A DNA stretch of 7,067 nucleotides from an uncultured Ruminococcus sp. Lineage in GTDB: Bacteria; Bacillota; Clostridia; Oscillospirales; Ruminococcaceae. Location: contig CAMBJF010000125.1 of assembly GCA_945867875.1 (NCBI GenBank), positions 1 through 7,067 on the forward strand, read 5' to 3'. The notes under the pieces are model-generated. The model saw only the letters and a program-made list of their open reading frames with translations, was not told where the DNA came from and ran no database searches. The position numbers and the translations under genes are program-made. Shown in pieces: positions 5,700-7,067 of the stretch (positions are counted from its first letter, which is position 1; the number at the start of each line of letters is the position of its first letter).

Positions 5700-5721
5700 C
5701 ACATTATTTTAGACTTGTCAA
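5693..5721 (-). promoter_or_regulatory. Consensus sigma-A promoter of the DUF134-FTR-trxA operon
   Basis: TTGACA (5721-5716) and TATAAT (5698-5693) are both perfect and 17 bases apart. A TGC precedes the -10, giving an extended -10. Transcription would start near 5686, leaving a leader of about 23 bases. With both boxes perfect, an unregulated promoter would be very strong, which makes the overlapping palindrome more notable. Confidence 0.92.
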
Positions 5722-5741
5722 GTGTATTTATTCGGGCAAAT

Positions 5742-5770
5742 AAAAAAAGCTGCACCCAAAGGTACAGCTT
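5742..5770 (-). terminator. Intrinsic terminator of the membrane-anchored protein gene
   Basis: The minus-strand RNA forms a 10-bp stem, AAGCUGUACC with GGUGCAGCUU, including one U-G pair. The loop is four bases (UUUG), and seven or more U residues follow. It lies 10 bases after the stop at 5781 and insulates this gene from the next promoter. Confidence 0.93.
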
Positions 5771-5780
5771 CCGTAAAAAA

Positions 5781-7040
5781 TCATTCGTTATATTCAGACG
5801 GGGAAACTCCCAGCGAATCGAGCCAAAGCTCCATATCAAGCAGAGCATATGTGCCTGCCGAATCAGACTCTGCCCATACTGTATTTGTGGCTTCGTCACA
5901 AAATGTCTCTATGGGCATAAGCATATTCATATCCTCAAAATACATAAAAACATTAAATCTTTTTATGCCCTTAAATTCGTCACTGTATAATGCATATGTT
6001 CCGAGAGTGTTTTCTTTCAGGCTGTCATCTAACTTAAAGTATAGCTTTATCCTGTCGATATCGCAGCTGTCGGCGCATATTTCGGGAACGCTCCCCACTA
6101 TTGCGGAATTGTCTATAGAATATGTATATCCGCTGTGGACAACCGACAGATCATTTTTGAAATCGCCCTTGCCTGCGACCTCCAGTGACAGCTCGTAGCA
6201 ATCGGAGGAAAACATTAATAATGCAGCGTCAGTAGATTTTATTTTGGTTGTGGGATAAGGACTTACATACGTGGTCGTCTGAACCGTCTCAGCCGTTTCC
6301 TCAGGCTCATCGCCCTGAGTTACTTCGGGGAAAAGCAGTTCATTATCCAGCTTGAATGCAATATACGGCTTTCCGACGCCTGCGATCTCCCACTTCATAC
6401 CAACCCCGTCGTAATACGGTTCACAGAAAAGAAGATAGTTTATATCGTTTATCCTCGATGCGGGGAAGGAATAGCAAAGTGTTACTTCGGCAGTGCCGTT
6501 TTTAGGGACAATGATCTCCGTATCATCTATCAGTTCTCCACTTTCCTTGTCATAAAGCTGTCCCATTGACATACAGTCGTTATCGTCATACTTTGATGAA
6601 ACGTCCTTGAGTGATGCAAGGACAGTGCCGCTTTCAAACATATCCTTATAAACGGAAATATCATTTTTGCTCTTGTTTGTTATCAGCAGGTCTGCCACAA
6701 TATCCTTTTGTGCATAATCGCTTTTATATGTAAGGCTCGTTGAAGTCCCGTCCTCTTTCCTTATGTCGGAAATGCGCAGCGTTACTGAAACCCCGCTTTT
6801 TTTCATTTGAGCAATGCGGTCCTCAAAGCCCGCTGCCGCAGGAGTTGAAAATTCTGCAGCGGCTTTTCCGTTTCCCGAACCTCCCACTATGCTGACTATC
6901 ACTATGATAAGCACTGCTACAGCAAGAACCACAGCTGCACATACGGGAACGAAGCATTTCTTCTCGCTGAACTCCTTTGCCCCGAAGCATATGTCGTCAA
7001 TTATTTTGTCAGCTTTTTCTCTGATTTCTTCTTTTGTCAT
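5781..7040 (-). CDS. Membrane-anchored protein with two extracytoplasmic beta-rich domains, function unknown
   Basis: This 419-residue protein has a charged N-terminal segment (1-29), then one strongly hydrophobic helix (about 30-53), predicted to leave residues 54-419 outside the cell. The first outer domain (about 83-235) alternates hydrophobic strands with motifs such as ADLLITNKSKNDISV and IIVPKNGTAEVTLCYSF. This looks like an immunoglobulin-like sandwich of the DUF4352 kind (tentative). A Thr/Glu/Pro-rich linker (about 240-268) leads to a second domain (about 270-410) ending GTYALLDMELWLDSLGVSP. That ending recalls beta-sandwich modules of large Firmicute surface proteins (uncertain). 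No catalytic motif or sorting signal is visible. GGGGGG at 7047-7052, six bases before ATG 7040, supports the start. Its promoter must lie at or beyond the right edge. It ends at its own terminator, so its link to the redox operon is only positional. Confidence 0.88.
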   Translation of the reverse strand: MTKEEIREKADKIIDDICFGAKEFSEKKCFVPVCAAVVLAVAVLIIVIVSIVGGSGNGKAAAEFSTPAAAGFEDRIAQMKKSGVSVTLRISDIRKEDGTSTSLTYKSDYAQKDIVADLLITNKSKNDISVYKDMFESGTVLASLKDVSSKYDDNDCMSMGQLYDKESGELIDDTEIIVPKNGTAEVTLCYSFPASRINDINYLLFCEPYYDGVGMKWEIAGVGKPYIAFKLDNELLFPEVTQGDEPEETAETVQTTTYVSPYPTTKIKSTDAALLMFSSDCYELSLEVAGKGDFKNDLSVVHSGYTYSIDNSAIVGSVPEICADSCDIDRIKLYFKLDDSLKENTLGTYALYSDEFKGIKRFNVFMYFEDMNMLMPIETFCDEATNTVWAESDSAGTYALLDMELWLDSLGVSPSEYNE

Positions 7041-7046
7041 AGCTTT

Positions 7047-7052
7047 CCCCCC
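7047..7052 (-). promoter_or_regulatory. Ribosome binding site of the membrane-anchored protein gene
   Basis: A run of six G on the minus strand, followed by AAAGCT, precedes ATG 7040. The spacing of six bases fits a functional, purine-rich ribosome site. Confidence 0.7.
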
Positions 7053-7067
7053 ATACCATCGGTATAT

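Noticed and set aside
5684..5899. Minus-strand 71-codon frame across the terminator and promoter region
   Set aside because: It overlaps the 3' end of the anchored-protein gene, crosses a strong terminator and covers the promoter. No ribosome site supports it.
5722..6198. Plus-strand frame of 158 codons
   Set aside because: It is antisense to the anchored-protein gene and begins in a terminator region. Ser-rich shadow composition and no initiation signals.
7053..7065. Short palindrome ATACC-GAT-GGTAT upstream of the anchored-protein gene
   Set aside because: Arms of only five bases at the window edge, with no visible promoter, are too weak to call an operator.

Overview
The window reads as a chromosomal stretch of an anaerobic Firmicute, most likely an Oscillospiraceae/Ruminococcus-type gut or rumen Clostridium. 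This is inferred from the moderate G+C content, strong AGGAGG-type ribosome sites, consensus sigma-A promoters, and a DUF134-NifX fusion next to an Fe-S thioredoxin reductase-like protein and thioredoxin. No taxonomic marker gene is present, so the genus is a guess. All seven genes lie on the minus strand, so transcription runs from high to low coordinates, in three transcription units.

Unit 1 (about 7067 to 5742) is one gene for a membrane-anchored protein with two predicted extracytoplasmic beta-rich domains. Its function is not recognised, and it ends at a clear intrinsic terminator.

Unit 2 (about 5721 to 4350) starts at a perfect consensus promoter (TTGACA, 17 bp, extended -10 TATAAT) whose -10 lies in a near-perfect 16-bp palindrome. 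It carries a DUF134/NifX-domain regulator-like protein, a 65-residue protein with the six-cysteine pattern of the ferredoxin:thioredoxin reductase catalytic subunit, and thioredoxin. The three genes are 6 and 10 bases apart and end at an intrinsic terminator. It looks like a compact Fe-S/thiol redox operon.

Between units 2 and 3 lies a 162-bp element (4189-4350) with long imperfect terminal inverted repeats and no gene. It looks like a MITE or similar palindromic repeat, wedged between the trxA terminator and the next promoter.

Unit 3 (from about 4181 off the left edge) begins at a second strong promoter. It encodes (a) a predicted cytosolic trypsin-like serine protease with an N-terminal domain resembling part of YceG, (b) a large YceG-family protein overlapping it by one base, and (c) the start of a hydrophobic-N-terminus protein with a Lys/Pro-rich linker and a beta-propeller-like body, cut by the window edge. 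The same beta-alpha-beta-like motif can be read once in the protease and three times in the YceG protein. Sharing a domain, overlapping translation and one promoter suggest that these proteins work together. YceG is known from Ter/tellurite-type stress operons, but the role of this unit is unknown. It is the best candidate here for an undescribed system.
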